Translations under genes and position numbers: made by a program
Notes under the pieces: model-generated
Databases searched by the model: none
Told to the model about the DNA's origin: nothing
The model's input: the letters and a program-made list of their open reading frames with translations, nothing else
Shown here: piece by piece, positions 42,509-53,671 of the stretch
Layout: each line of letters starts with the position of its first letter
Position numbering within the stretch: position 1 is the first letter of the stretch
DNA from: Solirhodobacter olei
GTDB lineage: Bacteria; Pseudomonadota; Alphaproteobacteria; Rhodobacterales; Rhodobacteraceae
Length of the DNA: 64,000 nt
Assembly (NCBI RefSeq): GCF_004010155.1
Contig: NZ_RRYH01000002.1
Location: 399,296-463,295 of the forward strand
Direction of reading: 5' to 3'

Positions 42509-43144
42509 TCAGCCGCGCAGGCGGCCGGCGATCTTCCACAGGCCCGGCAGCAGCAGCGCCGCCAGCGCCAGCTTCATCGCGTCGCCGATCAGGTAGGGCG
42601 TCACGCCCCAGGCGATCGTCTGCGCCCAGACGCTGGAGAACTGGTCGGCATGGTAAAGCCCGCCGGCCACGATCACATGCTTCAGCCACAGAACGCCCGG
42701 CACGTAGATCAGCGCGTTGCCGATCAGCATGGCGCCCGCCATCTTCACCACCGAGCGGTCCCAGCCGGCCCGCGCTGCGATCCCCAGCGCCGCCGTCGCC
42801 AGCACGTAGCCCGCGAGGTAGCCGCCGGTGGAGCCCATCATGTAGGACAGCCCGTGCACGCTGCCCGAGCCCGCGAAGACATCCGCGCCCAGCGCGCCGA
42901 GGCCCATGTAGCCGAGGATCGTCGCCAGCCCGAGCCGCGGGCCATAGGCCGCGCCCAGCGCCAGCACCGCGAAAGTGCCCATCGTCACCGGCACCGGCGA
43001 GGGCCAGATGTAAAGCTGGATCTTCGCCGAAAGCGTCAGGATCGCGATCCCGAGCGCCACCAGCGCGACCTGCGCGTAGATCCCGTCGCGGCCCGCCGGG
43101 GTCACCCGCTCGGCCAATGCCCTGTCCGTCATCGAAAGCGCCAT
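42509..43144 (-). CDS. bioY: biotin transporter BioY
   Basis: A 211-residue S-component of an energy-coupling-factor biotin transporter with six hydrophobic helices. Typical BioY segments are AKIQLYIWPSPVPVTMGTFAVLALGAAYGPRLGLATILGYMGLGALG, FAGSGSVHGLSYMMGSTGGYLAGYVLA and GVTPYLIGDAMKLALAALLLP. bioM and bioN are not next to it; some alphaproteobacterial BioY proteins work alone or share remote ECF modules. The start is ATG 43144 with AGGGAG upstream. Confidence 0.94.
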   Translation of the reverse strand: MALSMTDRALAERVTPAGRDGIYAQVALVALGIAILTLSAKIQLYIWPSPVPVTMGTFAVLALGAAYGPRLGLATILGYMGLGALGADVFAGSGSVHGLSYMMGSTGGYLAGYVLATAALGIAARAGWDRSVVKMAGAMLIGNALIYVPGVLWLKHVIVAGGLYHADQFSSVWAQTIAWGVTPYLIGDAMKLALAALLLPGLWKIAGRLRG

Positions 43145-43226
43145 GACGCCATCTCCCTGCTGAACTCCGTCACGAGGTTGTGCCCCAGGACCCCCTCCAG
43201 CGCAAGCCCCGCCGCAGTGCAGCACG

Positions 43227-44291
43227 TCAGCCCGCCTCCTCGGGCTGGACCAGAACGATCTCTCCCGCCGTCTCCAGCTCGCGGATCGCGGCCACCACCG
43301 CGGCCTGCGCCTCCTCGGCGTCCTTCGGCTTCACCTTGCCCGCTCCGCCCATCTCCTCGCGGATCGCGCTGGCCATGCGCTGCGAGATGTTTTCCAGCAG
43401 GAACTCCACCGCCGCCTGCCCCGCCTCGTCCCCCGCCGCGCCTGCGAAGGCCTGCACCAGGACCTGCTGCGGCACCACGCGCAGAAGTTTCGGTACATCC
43501 CGCCCCTCGACCCGCGCCGGGATGTGGGGAAAGGTGAAGATCGCCTTCCTCACCCGCCCCGCGAACTCCGCATCCGCCGCGTCGAGGCCCTCAAGAACCT
43601 CCTCCCGCGTCGCCTGGGGCGAGATGTTGAGGATCGCGCCCACCCGTTCCACCGGGTCGCCCTCGAAGGCCTGCGGGGGCAGCGCGTCAAGGCCGGCCGA
43701 CAGCGACTGGCCGATCCGCATCACCGTGTCGGGGTCGATCCGCGCGGTCAGAGAGATCGCATAGGCCACCCGCCGCGCCTGTTCGCCCGGCAGCTTGCCC
43801 AGAAGCTCCGCCGCCTTGGCGACATTGAGCTTCGACAGCATCACCGCCGCCACCTCGGGGCTTTCCTCCTCCAGCACCGGCATCAGCTGCTCCACAGGCA
43901 GCGCGGCGATCCGGTCCCAGGCGTCGTTGCGGTCGCCCCCGCCTCCCATCCGCCGGATCCGCGAGGCGGCAGAGGCCGAAAGCTGCCCGTCCAGCATGTC
44001 TAGCGCGCCCGTCAGCCCGCCCGGGAAGGAAAGGCCGATCCGTTCCAGCTCCTCCAGGAACTCCTCGACCGTGGCGCGCAGCGTCTCGCGATCGACGCTG
44101 CGCATCAGGCCGATCTGCTCGGTCAGCGCCGCCTGCAGATGCTCCGGCAGGCTGGACAGCGGCAGCGGCACGCCCTCGGCCACCAGAAGCCGCACGATCA
44201 CCGCCGCCTTCTGCCGGCTGGTCAGCGGCCCGGATGCCGCCCCGGGATGCCCCTGCGCGCGGCTCAAGTGCTGGGTCAAAGATGCCTCCAT
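43227..44291 (-). CDS. fliG: flagellar motor switch protein FliG
   Basis: A 354-residue FliG. The N-terminal domain (LTSRQKAAVIVRLLVAEGVPLPLSSLPEHLQAAL) is followed by the armadillo middle domain (AALPVEQLMPVLEEESPEVAAVMLSKLNVAKAAELLGKLPGEQARRVAYAI). The C-terminal domain (IFTFPHIPARVEGRDVPKLLRVVPQQVLVQAF and FLLENISQRMASAIREEM) contains the charged residues that contact the stator. Length is normal. No other flagellar gene is in the window, so it is an orphan here. Confidence 0.92.
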   Translation of the reverse strand: MEASLTQHLSRAQGHPGAASGPLTSRQKAAVIVRLLVAEGVPLPLSSLPEHLQAALTEQIGLMRSVDRETLRATVEEFLEELERIGLSFPGGLTGALDMLDGQLSASAASRIRRMGGGGDRNDAWDRIAALPVEQLMPVLEEESPEVAAVMLSKLNVAKAAELLGKLPGEQARRVAYAISLTARIDPDTVMRIGQSLSAGLDALPPQAFEGDPVERVGAILNISPQATREEVLEGLDAADAEFAGRVRKAIFTFPHIPARVEGRDVPKLLRVVPQQVLVQAFAGAAGDEAGQAAVEFLLENISQRMASAIREEMGGAGKVKPKDAEEAQAAVVAAIRELETAGEIVLVQPEEAG

Positions 44292-44344
44292 GACAGCCCC
44301 GGACCCGAGGCTGCCATCTCGGCGTTAAGGCCGGCTTACCCGGC

Positions 44345-44512
44345 TCAGCTCGCCTGCCGGCTCACGCAGGCCTGCGACGCGCCATCCCACACCTGCCCGG
44401 CCGGGCAGGCGTCGGAGGATTTCGTCGCCCCCGAATGGAACGCGCAGGCCCAGGCCGGCGACAGCGCCGAGGCCAGGGCCAGGATCGCAACGGCGAAAGA
44501 AACTGCCTTCAT
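44345..44512 (-). CDS. 55-residue secreted Cys-containing small protein
   Basis: A small gene with GGAGG six bases before the ATG. A signal peptide MKAVSFAVAILALASALSPAWA is followed by a mature part of about 33 residues with three cysteines (ACAFHSGATKSSDACPAGQ, then ACVSRQAS). Ending and signal are clean and base composition matches neighbours. Function unknown; the CPAGQVWDGASQACV pattern resembles cysteine spacing of small carbohydrate- or metal-binding secreted peptides, but that is only a resemblance. It lies just downstream of purB on the same strand. Confidence 0.7.
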   Translation of the reverse strand: MKAVSFAVAILALASALSPAWACAFHSGATKSSDACPAGQVWDGASQACVSRQAS

Positions 44513-44597
44513 AGCATGCCTCCATCATCCCTGAAGGAAGCACAGCCCCGTTCCCGATTCGCCGCAAGGCCCGCGACCGCAGGCCCGGCGAAATCGG

Positions 44598-45905
44598 TCA
44601 GCTTTCGCCGAAGACCCGGGCGAAAATCGTGTCGACATGCTTGGTGTGGTAGCCCATGTCGAATTTCTCGTCGATCTCGGCCTCGCTCAGCGCCGCGCGG
44701 ACCTCGGCATCGGCCTTCAGCTCGGTGCGGAAATCCGCGCCCGCTTCCCAGACCCGCATCGCGTTGCGCTGGACCAGGCGATAGGCATCCTCGCGGCTCA
44801 CGCCCTTCTGGGTCAGCGCCAGCAGCACGCGCTGTGAATGCACCAGCCCGCCCAGCCGGTCGAGGTTGCGCTGCATGTTCTCCGGATAGACCAGCAGCTT
44901 CTCGATCACGCCGGCCAGCCGGTTCAGCGCGAAATCCAGCGTGATCGTCGCATCCGGCCCGATCGCGCGCTCGACCGAGGAATGGCTGATGTCCCGCTCG
45001 TGCCAAAGGGCCACGTTCTCCAGCGCCGGGGTGACCGCCGAGCGCACCAGCCGCGACAGGCCGGTGAGGTTCTCGGTCAGCACCGGGTTGCGCTTGTGCG
45101 GCATGGCCGAGGAACCCTTCTGGCCGGGCGAAAAGAACTCCTCCGCCTCCAGAACCTCGGTCCGCTGCATATGGCGGATCTCGATCGCGACGTTCTCGAT
45201 GGAGGCGGCGATGACGCCGAGCGTGGCGAAGAACATCGCATGACGGTCGCGCGGGATCACCTGGGTCGAGACGGGCTCCGGCACGAGACCCATCTGCGCG
45301 CAGACATGCTCCTCGACGCTCGGATCGATATTGGCGAAGGTGCCGACAGCGCCCGAAATCGCGCCGGTGGCGATCTCCTCACGGGCGCGAACCAGCCGCT
45401 CGCGGCCCCGCGCCATCTCGGCATGGAAACGCGCGAAGGTCAGGCCCATCGTGACCGGCTCGGCATGGATGCCGTGGCTGCGGCCGATGCGGACATCCAT
45501 CTTGTGCTCGAAGGCGCGCTTCTTCAGCGCGGCCAGCACCCGGTCCATCCCCGCCAGCAGCAGGTCGGAGGCGCGGGCAAGCTGCACGTTCAGCGTGGTG
45601 TCGAGCACGTCGGACGAGGTCATCCCCTGATGCACGAACCGCGCCTGATCGCTGCCCACGATCTCGGCCAGATGGGTCAGGAAGGCGATGACGTCATGCT
45701 TGGTGACGGCCTCGATCTCGTCGATGCGGGCGACGTCGAAGGTGGCGTCCTTCGCCTTCCAGACGGCTTCCGCATTGGCCTTGGGGATCACGCCGAGGGC
45801 GGCCTGCGCGTCGCAGGCATGGGCCTCGATCTCGAACCAGATGCGGAATTTCGTCTCCGGCGACCAGATGGAGACCATCTCGGGGCGGGAATAGCGCGGG
45901 ATCAT
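44598..45905 (-). CDS. purB: adenylosuccinate lyase
   Basis: A 435-residue fumarase/aspartase-superfamily lyase of purine synthesis, splitting SAICAR and adenylosuccinate to release fumarate. MIPRYSRPEMVSIWSPETKFRIW is the usual start. FVHQGMTSSDVLDTTLNVQL and GRSHGIHAEPVTMGL carry catalytic His regions. GSSAMPHKRNPVLTENL is the superfamily signature with the mobile-loop Ser. The long upstream open frame has no family match; ATG 45905 gives the usual length. Confidence 0.97.
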   Translation of the reverse strand: MIPRYSRPEMVSIWSPETKFRIWFEIEAHACDAQAALGVIPKANAEAVWKAKDATFDVARIDEIEAVTKHDVIAFLTHLAEIVGSDQARFVHQGMTSSDVLDTTLNVQLARASDLLLAGMDRVLAALKKRAFEHKMDVRIGRSHGIHAEPVTMGLTFARFHAEMARGRERLVRAREEIATGAISGAVGTFANIDPSVEEHVCAQMGLVPEPVSTQVIPRDRHAMFFATLGVIAASIENVAIEIRHMQRTEVLEAEEFFSPGQKGSSAMPHKRNPVLTENLTGLSRLVRSAVTPALENVALWHERDISHSSVERAIGPDATITLDFALNRLAGVIEKLLVYPENMQRNLDRLGGLVHSQRVLLALTQKGVSREDAYRLVQRNAMRVWEAGADFRTELKADAEVRAALSEAEIDEKFDMGYHTKHVDTIFARVFGES

Positions 45906-46026
45906 CGGCGGGCCTTTCGCAAGGGGAGGCTTGCGGAAGCGGCAAAAGGCTTCCAAGAACGAGGCCCTCTTAGACCGGCGCCGCGCTGCGGACAAGACGG
46001 GGCCGACAAGACAGGGAGGACCCGCA

Positions 46027-46440
46027 ATGCCCGCCTTGCGCGACTTCGCCGGCCGCTGGCAGCTCACCCGCTGCATCCTCGACCGCCGCGCAGGCGCCGA
46101 GGGACGGTTCGAAGGCACCGCCACCCTCACCCCCGGGGGCGCGGGACTGGCCTATGCGGAAACCGGCCTCCTGACCCTCGGCACGGCGCCCCCGATGACG
46201 GCCGAGCGGCGCTATTTCTGGGCCGAGGCCCCCGGCGGCCTGATCGCCGTCCGCTTCGCCGACGGCCGCCCGTTCCACGGCTTCGACCCGGCCACCGGCA
46301 CCCCCGCCGCCAGCCACTGGTGCGACCCCGACGACTACCGCGTGGCCTATGACCTGACCCGCTGGCCCGAGTGGCAGGCGACCTGGGACGTGACGGGCCC
46401 CCGCAAGGACTACCGGATGGAGAGCTTTTACCGGCGGTGA
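46027..46440 (+). CDS. DUF6314 family protein
   Basis: A 137-residue protein with a lipocalin-like beta pattern: LRDFAGRWQLTRCILDRRAGAEGRFEGTATLTPGGAGLAYAETGLL, ERRYFWAEAPGGLIAVRFADGRPFHGFDP, SHWCDPDDYRVAYDLTRWPEWQATWDVTGPRKDYRMESFYRR. This matches my memory of DUF6314 proteins. No signal peptide; no known function. GGGAGG precedes ATG 46027. It is divergent from purB. Confidence 0.82.
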   Translation: MPALRDFAGRWQLTRCILDRRAGAEGRFEGTATLTPGGAGLAYAETGLLTLGTAPPMTAERRYFWAEAPGGLIAVRFADGRPFHGFDPATGTPAASHWCDPDDYRVAYDLTRWPEWQATWDVTGPRKDYRMESFYRR

Positions 46441-46594
46441 AGGCCCCGGCCCGCCCGCCGCACCAGCATCCCCGAGGGCTCCGCCTGGCGCGGCAGCACC
46501 ACGGGCCGATCCCGCTTCGACGAGATGTCATGCCAAAAGGCGGGGCGGCCGCCCCTCCCCCCGGGGTGACGCCACGGCCCCCTGACGGGCCCAG

Positions 46595-46623
46595 TTGCCA
46601 AACCCCGCGCCCCGCGTCATAGG
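46595..46623 (+). promoter_or_regulatory. possible promoter giving a leaderless DMT mRNA
   Basis: TTGCCA (46595-46600), 17 bp, CATAGG (46618-46623). The expected start would fall at or within a base or two of the gene's ATG (46631), which has only a weak ribosome site. Confidence 0.3.
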
Positions 46624-46630
46624 CAAAGAC

Positions 46631-47557
46631 ATGACCATCGCAGTCACCTCCGGCCCGCGCCCCGGCGCGACGGCACAGGGCATTCTCCTGATGCTCGCGG
46701 CGGTCGTCGTCTTCACTGCGATGGACGCGGTGGCCAAGGCCCTCGTCGCGCGCTACGACACGATCCAGGTCGTCTGGGCGCGCTACGCGTTCCAGATCGT
46801 CGCCGTGGCGCTCTGGCAGGCGCGCAGCCTGCGCCGCATCGCCCGCACCAGCCATCCCTGGCTCCACGTCTTCCGCTCGGCCTGCCAGTTCGGCGCCACC
46901 GCGCTGTTCTTTGCAAGCCTGCGCTACGTCCATCTGGCCACCGCCACCGCCATCGCCGACCTCTCGCCGCTGATCATCGCGCTCGGCGCGGCGCTGTTTC
47001 TGGGCGAGAAGATCGGCCCCCGCCGCGCCGCCGGCATCGCCGCCGCCTTCATCGGCGCGCTGATCATCATCCGCCCGGGATCGGAGGTCTTCACCCCGGC
47101 CTCGCTGCTGCCGCTGGCCGCCGCCTTCTGCATGGCGGGCTACGTGCTGATCTCCCGCAGGCTCGGCCAGTCAGAGCCGCTGGGAACGGCGCTTCTCTTC
47201 TCCACCACCATCGGCACGCTGGTGACGACCGCCGCGCTGCCCACCGTCTGGCACCCGATCGCAACGGCCGACCTGCCGCTTTTCGTCGCCGTGGGCCTTC
47301 TCGCCATCGCCGGGCAGGCCTGCACGCTGCGCGCGCTGACGCTGGCGGAAGCCTCGGTCGTGGCCCCCTTCACCCAGACCGACCTTCTCTTCGCCGCGAC
47401 CTGGGGGCTGATCTTCTTCGCCGAGGTGCCCGACGACTGGACCATCCTCGGCGCGCTTGTGATCGCCTCCGCCGGTCTTTATGTCTGGCACCGCGAAACC
47501 CGCGCCGGCCGCGCGCCCCGCCGGAACGGCCGAAAGGGACCGACCAACGGACGATGA
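46631..47557 (+). CDS. DMT (EamA) family transporter
   Basis: A 308-residue inner-membrane protein with ten hydrophobic helices in two EamA repeats: ILLMLAAVVVFTAMDAVAKALVARYDTIQVVWARYAFQIV and, in the second, LLPLAAAFCMAGYVLISRRLG through LGALVIASAGLYVWHRE. The family exports metabolites such as amino acids or S-adenosylmethionine; the substrate cannot be read. Its stop overlaps the acyltransferase start (ATGA), so the two form an operon. Confidence 0.92.
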   Translation: MTIAVTSGPRPGATAQGILLMLAAVVVFTAMDAVAKALVARYDTIQVVWARYAFQIVAVALWQARSLRRIARTSHPWLHVFRSACQFGATALFFASLRYVHLATATAIADLSPLIIALGAALFLGEKIGPRRAAGIAAAFIGALIIIRPGSEVFTPASLLPLAAAFCMAGYVLISRRLGQSEPLGTALLFSTTIGTLVTTAALPTVWHPIATADLPLFVAVGLLAIAGQACTLRALTLAEASVVAPFTQTDLLFAATWGLIFFAEVPDDWTILGALVIASAGLYVWHRETRAGRAPRRNGRKGPTNGR

Positions 47558-48438
47558 GACGCGCCGACGATCCCCGCTACTCCCGTGCCTTCTGGCTGCA
47601 GGACCGGCTCTACCGGCTTCTGCTCGGCATTCTGCTGCGCCTGCCCTACCGCTGGCGCGTGCCGCTCTCGGGCTGGGTGCTGGCCCATGTCGTCGCCCCG
47701 CTCGCCGGATACGACAAGCGCGTGCGCGACAACCTCGCCCTGATCGTGCCCGACCTTGACGAGGTCGAGGTCGCCCGCCTCGCCCGCAAGGTGCCCGACA
47801 ATGTCGGCCGCACCCTGATCGAGCTCTACTCCGGCAAGGGCTTCGTCGAACACGTCACCCGCCAGCCGCTCTCCGGCCCCGGCCTCGCCGCGCTCGACGC
47901 GGCGCATCGGGCCGGCCGGCCGGTCATCCTCGTCACCGGCCATTTCGGCAATTACGACGCCTCCCGCGCCGCGCTGATCGCCCGCGGCTACCGCGTCGGC
48001 GGGCTTTACCGCCCGATGGACAACGGCTGGTTCAACGACCATTACGTCAAGGCGATCTCCCAGATCGGCACGCCGCTCTTCCCGCGCGGCAAGCGCGGGC
48101 TGGCCGACATGATCCGCTTCCTGCGCTCCGGCGGCATGCTGGGCATGGTGATCGACCAGCACATGTCCGATGGCGCCCGCCTGTCCTTCCTCGGCCGCGA
48201 CGCGCTGACCAGCCTCGCCGCCGCCGAGCTGGCGCTGAAATACAACGCGCTGGTGATCCCGACCTACGGCATCCGCCGCCCCGACGGGCTGGATTTCGAC
48301 GTGGTGGTAGAGTCCCCGATCCCCAACGGCTCGCCGGAGGAGATGACCCAGGCCCTCAACGACAGCCTCGGCAAGCTCGTCCGCGAACACATGGACCAGT
48401 GGTTCTGGATCCACCGCCGCTGGAAGGGCACCGCCTGA
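47554..48438 (+). CDS. lysophospholipid/lipid A-type acyltransferase (LpxL/HtrB family)
   Basis: A 294-residue membrane-associated acyltransferase of the lipid A biosynthesis family. The catalytic HX4D motif is VTGHFGNYDASRAAL. GLYRPMDNGWFNDHYVKAI, the LRSGGMLGMVIDQHM segment and the C-terminal MDQWFWIHRRWKG are typical of LpxL/LpxM-type enzymes. It has one N-terminal hydrophobic anchor (LLLGILLRLPYRWRVPLSGWVLAHVVAP). It probably adds a secondary acyl chain, though ornithine-lipid-type roles occur in this superfamily. Confidence 0.9.
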   Translation: MRRADDPRYSRAFWLQDRLYRLLLGILLRLPYRWRVPLSGWVLAHVVAPLAGYDKRVRDNLALIVPDLDEVEVARLARKVPDNVGRTLIELYSGKGFVEHVTRQPLSGPGLAALDAAHRAGRPVILVTGHFGNYDASRAALIARGYRVGGLYRPMDNGWFNDHYVKAISQIGTPLFPRGKRGLADMIRFLRSGGMLGMVIDQHMSDGARLSFLGRDALTSLAAAELALKYNALVIPTYGIRRPDGLDFDVVVESPIPNGSPEEMTQALNDSLGKLVREHMDQWFWIHRRWKGTA

Positions 48439-48525
48439 GGCCCCGCCTTCACCGCTGAAGGCCCCCGCCCGCCTGCTCCCCGGATCTTCCACCATGCGGC
48501 CCACCGACCAGGCCATAGGCCGGCT

Positions 48526-49419
48526 TCAGTTTCCCCCGCCCCAGCGCTGTCGCCACATCTTCTCGCCGATCAGGCAGTCGACCGGCGCCTCCGCCTGCGC
48601 CGGCACCACCCTGGCGCGGGGCGCGGGCATCCGCCCGGCCAGTTCCAGCACCATCTTCCGGCGCACCGCGCCGGGGAACGCCTCCCAGCTCGTCACCGGC
48701 AGCGAGAACGCCCCCGGCCCGCCGATCACGCAATCGGCGTAGTAGCGGTCGAGGTGGGGGATGTTGCCCCAGTTGCCGAACGGCGTTGTCACCTCGTCGG
48801 TGTTGGTCATCAGCGGCAGGCCGTTCAGCGTGATCCGCTGGGCCACGGCGGCATCGCGCGCCACCGTCACCGGCTCGCCCGCGTTGTTCGGCCCGTCGCC
48901 GGAGATGTCGATCACCCGGCGCAGGCCGCGATAGCCGTTGCCGTCGAACAGCCGCACCGCGTAGCGGATCGCGCCGGAGATCGAGGTCCGCGACAGGCTC
49001 GTCAGCGGCTCCGCCTCGATCCGGGCCGCGAAACGATCGGCGGCGGCGCGGCTGTCGATCAGGGTCCAGGGGATCAGCACCACCTGGTTCGCGGCCCCGC
49101 CCCATTCCAGGTAGGTGATCGCAACCCGGCCCCAGCCGCCCTCGAGGATCGCCGCCTGCACTTCCGGGCTGCGGAAGGCGGCCGCATAGCCGCGCCGCTG
49201 GATCGTCTGCTCGATCGGATCGATGGAGCGCGAAACGTCGACGGCGAGGATCAGCTCCACCCCCACCCGGATCTCGGGCTTCGCGGTCTGACCGGGCGCT
49301 GTCAGGCTGGGAGTCGTCTGGCCGGGGGCACTCTGGGCAGCCGCCGCCCCGGTCAGGCCCGCACAGAGAAGCGCGGCCAGCGCCGATATTCCCCGGGAAG
49401 ACCTCGCATTCCGGCGCAT
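48526..49419 (-). CDS. DUF1194 secreted von Willebrand factor A-like protein
   Basis: A 297-residue exported protein: signal peptide (ISALAALLCAGLTGAAAA), a Thr/Pro/Gln-rich linker (about 29-48), then a vWA domain. The MIDAS motif is AVDVSRSIDP, with the metal-binding DxSxS. Later VAITYLEWGGAANQVVLIPWTLIDS, SRTSISGAIRYAVRLF and VIDISGDGPNNAGE mark DUF1194. Role unknown, probably periplasmic protein interaction. Start MRRNARSSRGIS at 49419. Confidence 0.88.
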   Translation of the reverse strand: MRRNARSSRGISALAALLCAGLTGAAAAQSAPGQTTPSLTAPGQTAKPEIRVGVELILAVDVSRSIDPIEQTIQRRGYAAAFRSPEVQAAILEGGWGRVAITYLEWGGAANQVVLIPWTLIDSRAAADRFAARIEAEPLTSLSRTSISGAIRYAVRLFDGNGYRGLRRVIDISGDGPNNAGEPVTVARDAAVAQRITLNGLPLMTNTDEVTTPFGNWGNIPHLDRYYADCVIGGPGAFSLPVTSWEAFPGAVRRKMVLELAGRMPAPRARVVPAQAEAPVDCLIGEKMWRQRWGGGN

Positions 49420-49660
49420 CGCCGCACCTCATGCCTCCTGCGGGGAGTATCGCACCGCCCCGGCCCGCCACCAAGCCGGATCTGCGCCCGCGAAGGCAGG
49501 CAGGGGTGCCGCGCGCGACGCCGGTGCATGCCGGTGTGAAAGCGGCGCGAAAGCGGTGCAATTACGGTATCGGGTTTTCCCTGCCTTTTTAACGCGTTGC
49601 CCCCGAAATCTCATCTGGCGGCCAACGCCCCCGGAACGCCGCGTCAAGACGACGTTAACC

Positions 49661-49682
49661 GGCCCCGCAAGCGGGGCCGGCC
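49661..49682 (-). terminator. hairpin after DUF1223 copy 2
   Basis: CCGGCCCC and GGGGCCGG arms around GCAAGC, followed on the minus strand by TTAACG. Strong stem, poor T-tract. The remaining roughly 290-bp gap (49420-49712) holds no gene that I can see. Confidence 0.4.
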
Positions 49683-49712
49683 TGACGTCTCGCGTTCTCA
49701 GAAACCCCGGCC

Positions 49713-50558
49713 CTAGCGTAGGCTGGCGGCGGCCAGGATCTGCCCCGGTCCCGGCTCCTGCAGGATCACCACCACCGGCTCGTCGCCGTCCGCCGGGGCG
49801 ATCATGCTCATCGGGGCGGCGCCGTCCCAATGGCCGACGGTGTCCCAGGTGGTCACGATGTTGTGGTAGGTGATGGTCCGCCCGGCATTCTCGCCGCGCC
49901 GGATAGAGACCGTCTTTTCAGGCACATAGCGGACGATCTGCACCAGAAGCCCCTTCGGGAAGGTCTGGGTCGACTTGGCGTCGATAACGACCCGCCCCCC
50001 CTTGCGGGCAAGCTTCAGCCGCACCGGCGTCGTCTCCGCCGCATGTTCATGAATCAGCTCGGCCACATCCATCGGCCGCGCCCCCGCGACCCGGTCCGCG
50101 CCGTCGATGATCAGTTGCGGGGTATAGATCGTCCGCGCCCCGATCGCCCGGGCATAGGCCTTCTGCCGCGCCGTGAAGGCGGGCGAGGCCATCTTGTCGG
50201 TCCAGCCGATGTAATCCCAGTAGTCCACATGCAGCGCCAGCGGGATCACGTTCTTCCGCCCCACCAGCCGCGACAGAACCTCGTCCGCCGGCGGGCAGGA
50301 CGAACAGCCCTGCGAGGTGTAAAGCTCCACCACCACGGCAGAATGTGACTGCGCGGGCGCGGTCGGCGTGTTCGCCCCCGACGTCTCCGCGGCAGTCGGG
50401 CGCACCGGCTTCTGCGCCGGTGCCGGTGCCCCGGGCGCCTCCGCCCGCTCCGCGGCAACGGCCCCCGGCCCACCCGAAATCGGTTGAGCAGCGGCAAGGC
50501 CTCCGGACAGCGAGAAGCAGAGGCCGACCGCAGCGGCGGTGATGCGTAGATTAAGCAT
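49713..50558 (-). CDS. DUF1223 secreted thioredoxin-fold protein (copy 2)
   Basis: A 281-residue exported protein: signal peptide (ITAAAVGLCFSLSGGLAAA) and a Pro/Ala-rich linker (about 25-70). The DUF1223 core follows: VVELYTSQGCSSCPPADEVLSRLVG (CxxC), ALHVDYWDYIGWTDKMASPAF, RQKAYARAIGARTIYTPQLIIDG and the GENAGRTITYHNIVTTW block. Divergent from acnA, a pairing common in Rhodobacterales. The longer linker distinguishes it from copy 1 at 37910-38587. Confidence 0.88.
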   Translation of the reverse strand: MLNLRITAAAVGLCFSLSGGLAAAQPISGGPGAVAAERAEAPGAPAPAQKPVRPTAAETSGANTPTAPAQSHSAVVVELYTSQGCSSCPPADEVLSRLVGRKNVIPLALHVDYWDYIGWTDKMASPAFTARQKAYARAIGARTIYTPQLIIDGADRVAGARPMDVAELIHEHAAETTPVRLKLARKGGRVVIDAKSTQTFPKGLLVQIVRYVPEKTVSIRRGENAGRTITYHNIVTTWDTVGHWDGAAPMSMIAPADGDEPVVVILQEPGPGQILAAASLR

Positions 50559-50717
50559 GACTCGGTCCTCAGGTACGCTTCTCAGGATATTCAAACCCGC
50601 CGGCACCGGCCAATCAAGGTTCTGCGAGGGTTTTGCAATGTTTAGCCCGGAGACCCGACCTTTTTACAGCCCCTTCGCGGCCTTCCGCCGGGGCCGCACG
50701 AAGGGTCTGGATTTTTG

Positions 50718-50736
50718 GCATACAATTGCATACAAG
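50718..50736 (+). promoter_or_regulatory. tandem 10-bp repeat upstream of acnA
   Basis: GCATACAATT followed at once by GCATACAAG: two direct copies one helical turn apart, also containing the self-complementary CAATTG. It is 78 bp before acnA in an otherwise GC-rich gap. Candidate binding site for an activator or repressor of acnA; TTGGCA at 50715-50720 may be a -35. Confidence 0.4.
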
Positions 50737-50813
50737 ACCGCCGACTCCTTGCACCGCAGCCCCTGCTGGGGCAAGAGGTGCCCAGCCCGTGACGCCAGAA
50801 CTGGAGGCCGAGA

Positions 50814-53567
<2,754 letters not shown>

Positions 53568-53596
53568 GGCCGAGGCCGGGGGGGCGCTGCCCCCCG

Positions 53597-53625
53597 GCCC
53601 GCCCGACACGGGCGGGCGTTCTTCT
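53597..53625 (+). terminator. terminator 1 after acnA
   Basis: GCCCGCCC (53597-53604) and GGGCGGGC (53610-53617), loop GACAC, then GTTCTTCT. Confidence 0.65.
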
Positions 53626-53641
53626 GCCAGGAAAAAATAGG

Positions 53642-53669
53642 AAAGGGCGGGCCAGCTGGTCCGCCCTTT
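53642..53669 (+). terminator. bidirectional terminator between acnA and DUF2189
   Basis: AAAGGGCGG (53642-53650) and CCGCCCTTT (53661-53669) form an almost perfect 28-bp palindrome, with TCTTC after it and an A-run before it (53633-53638). It serves convergent genes. Confidence 0.7.
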
Positions 53670-53671
53670 CT

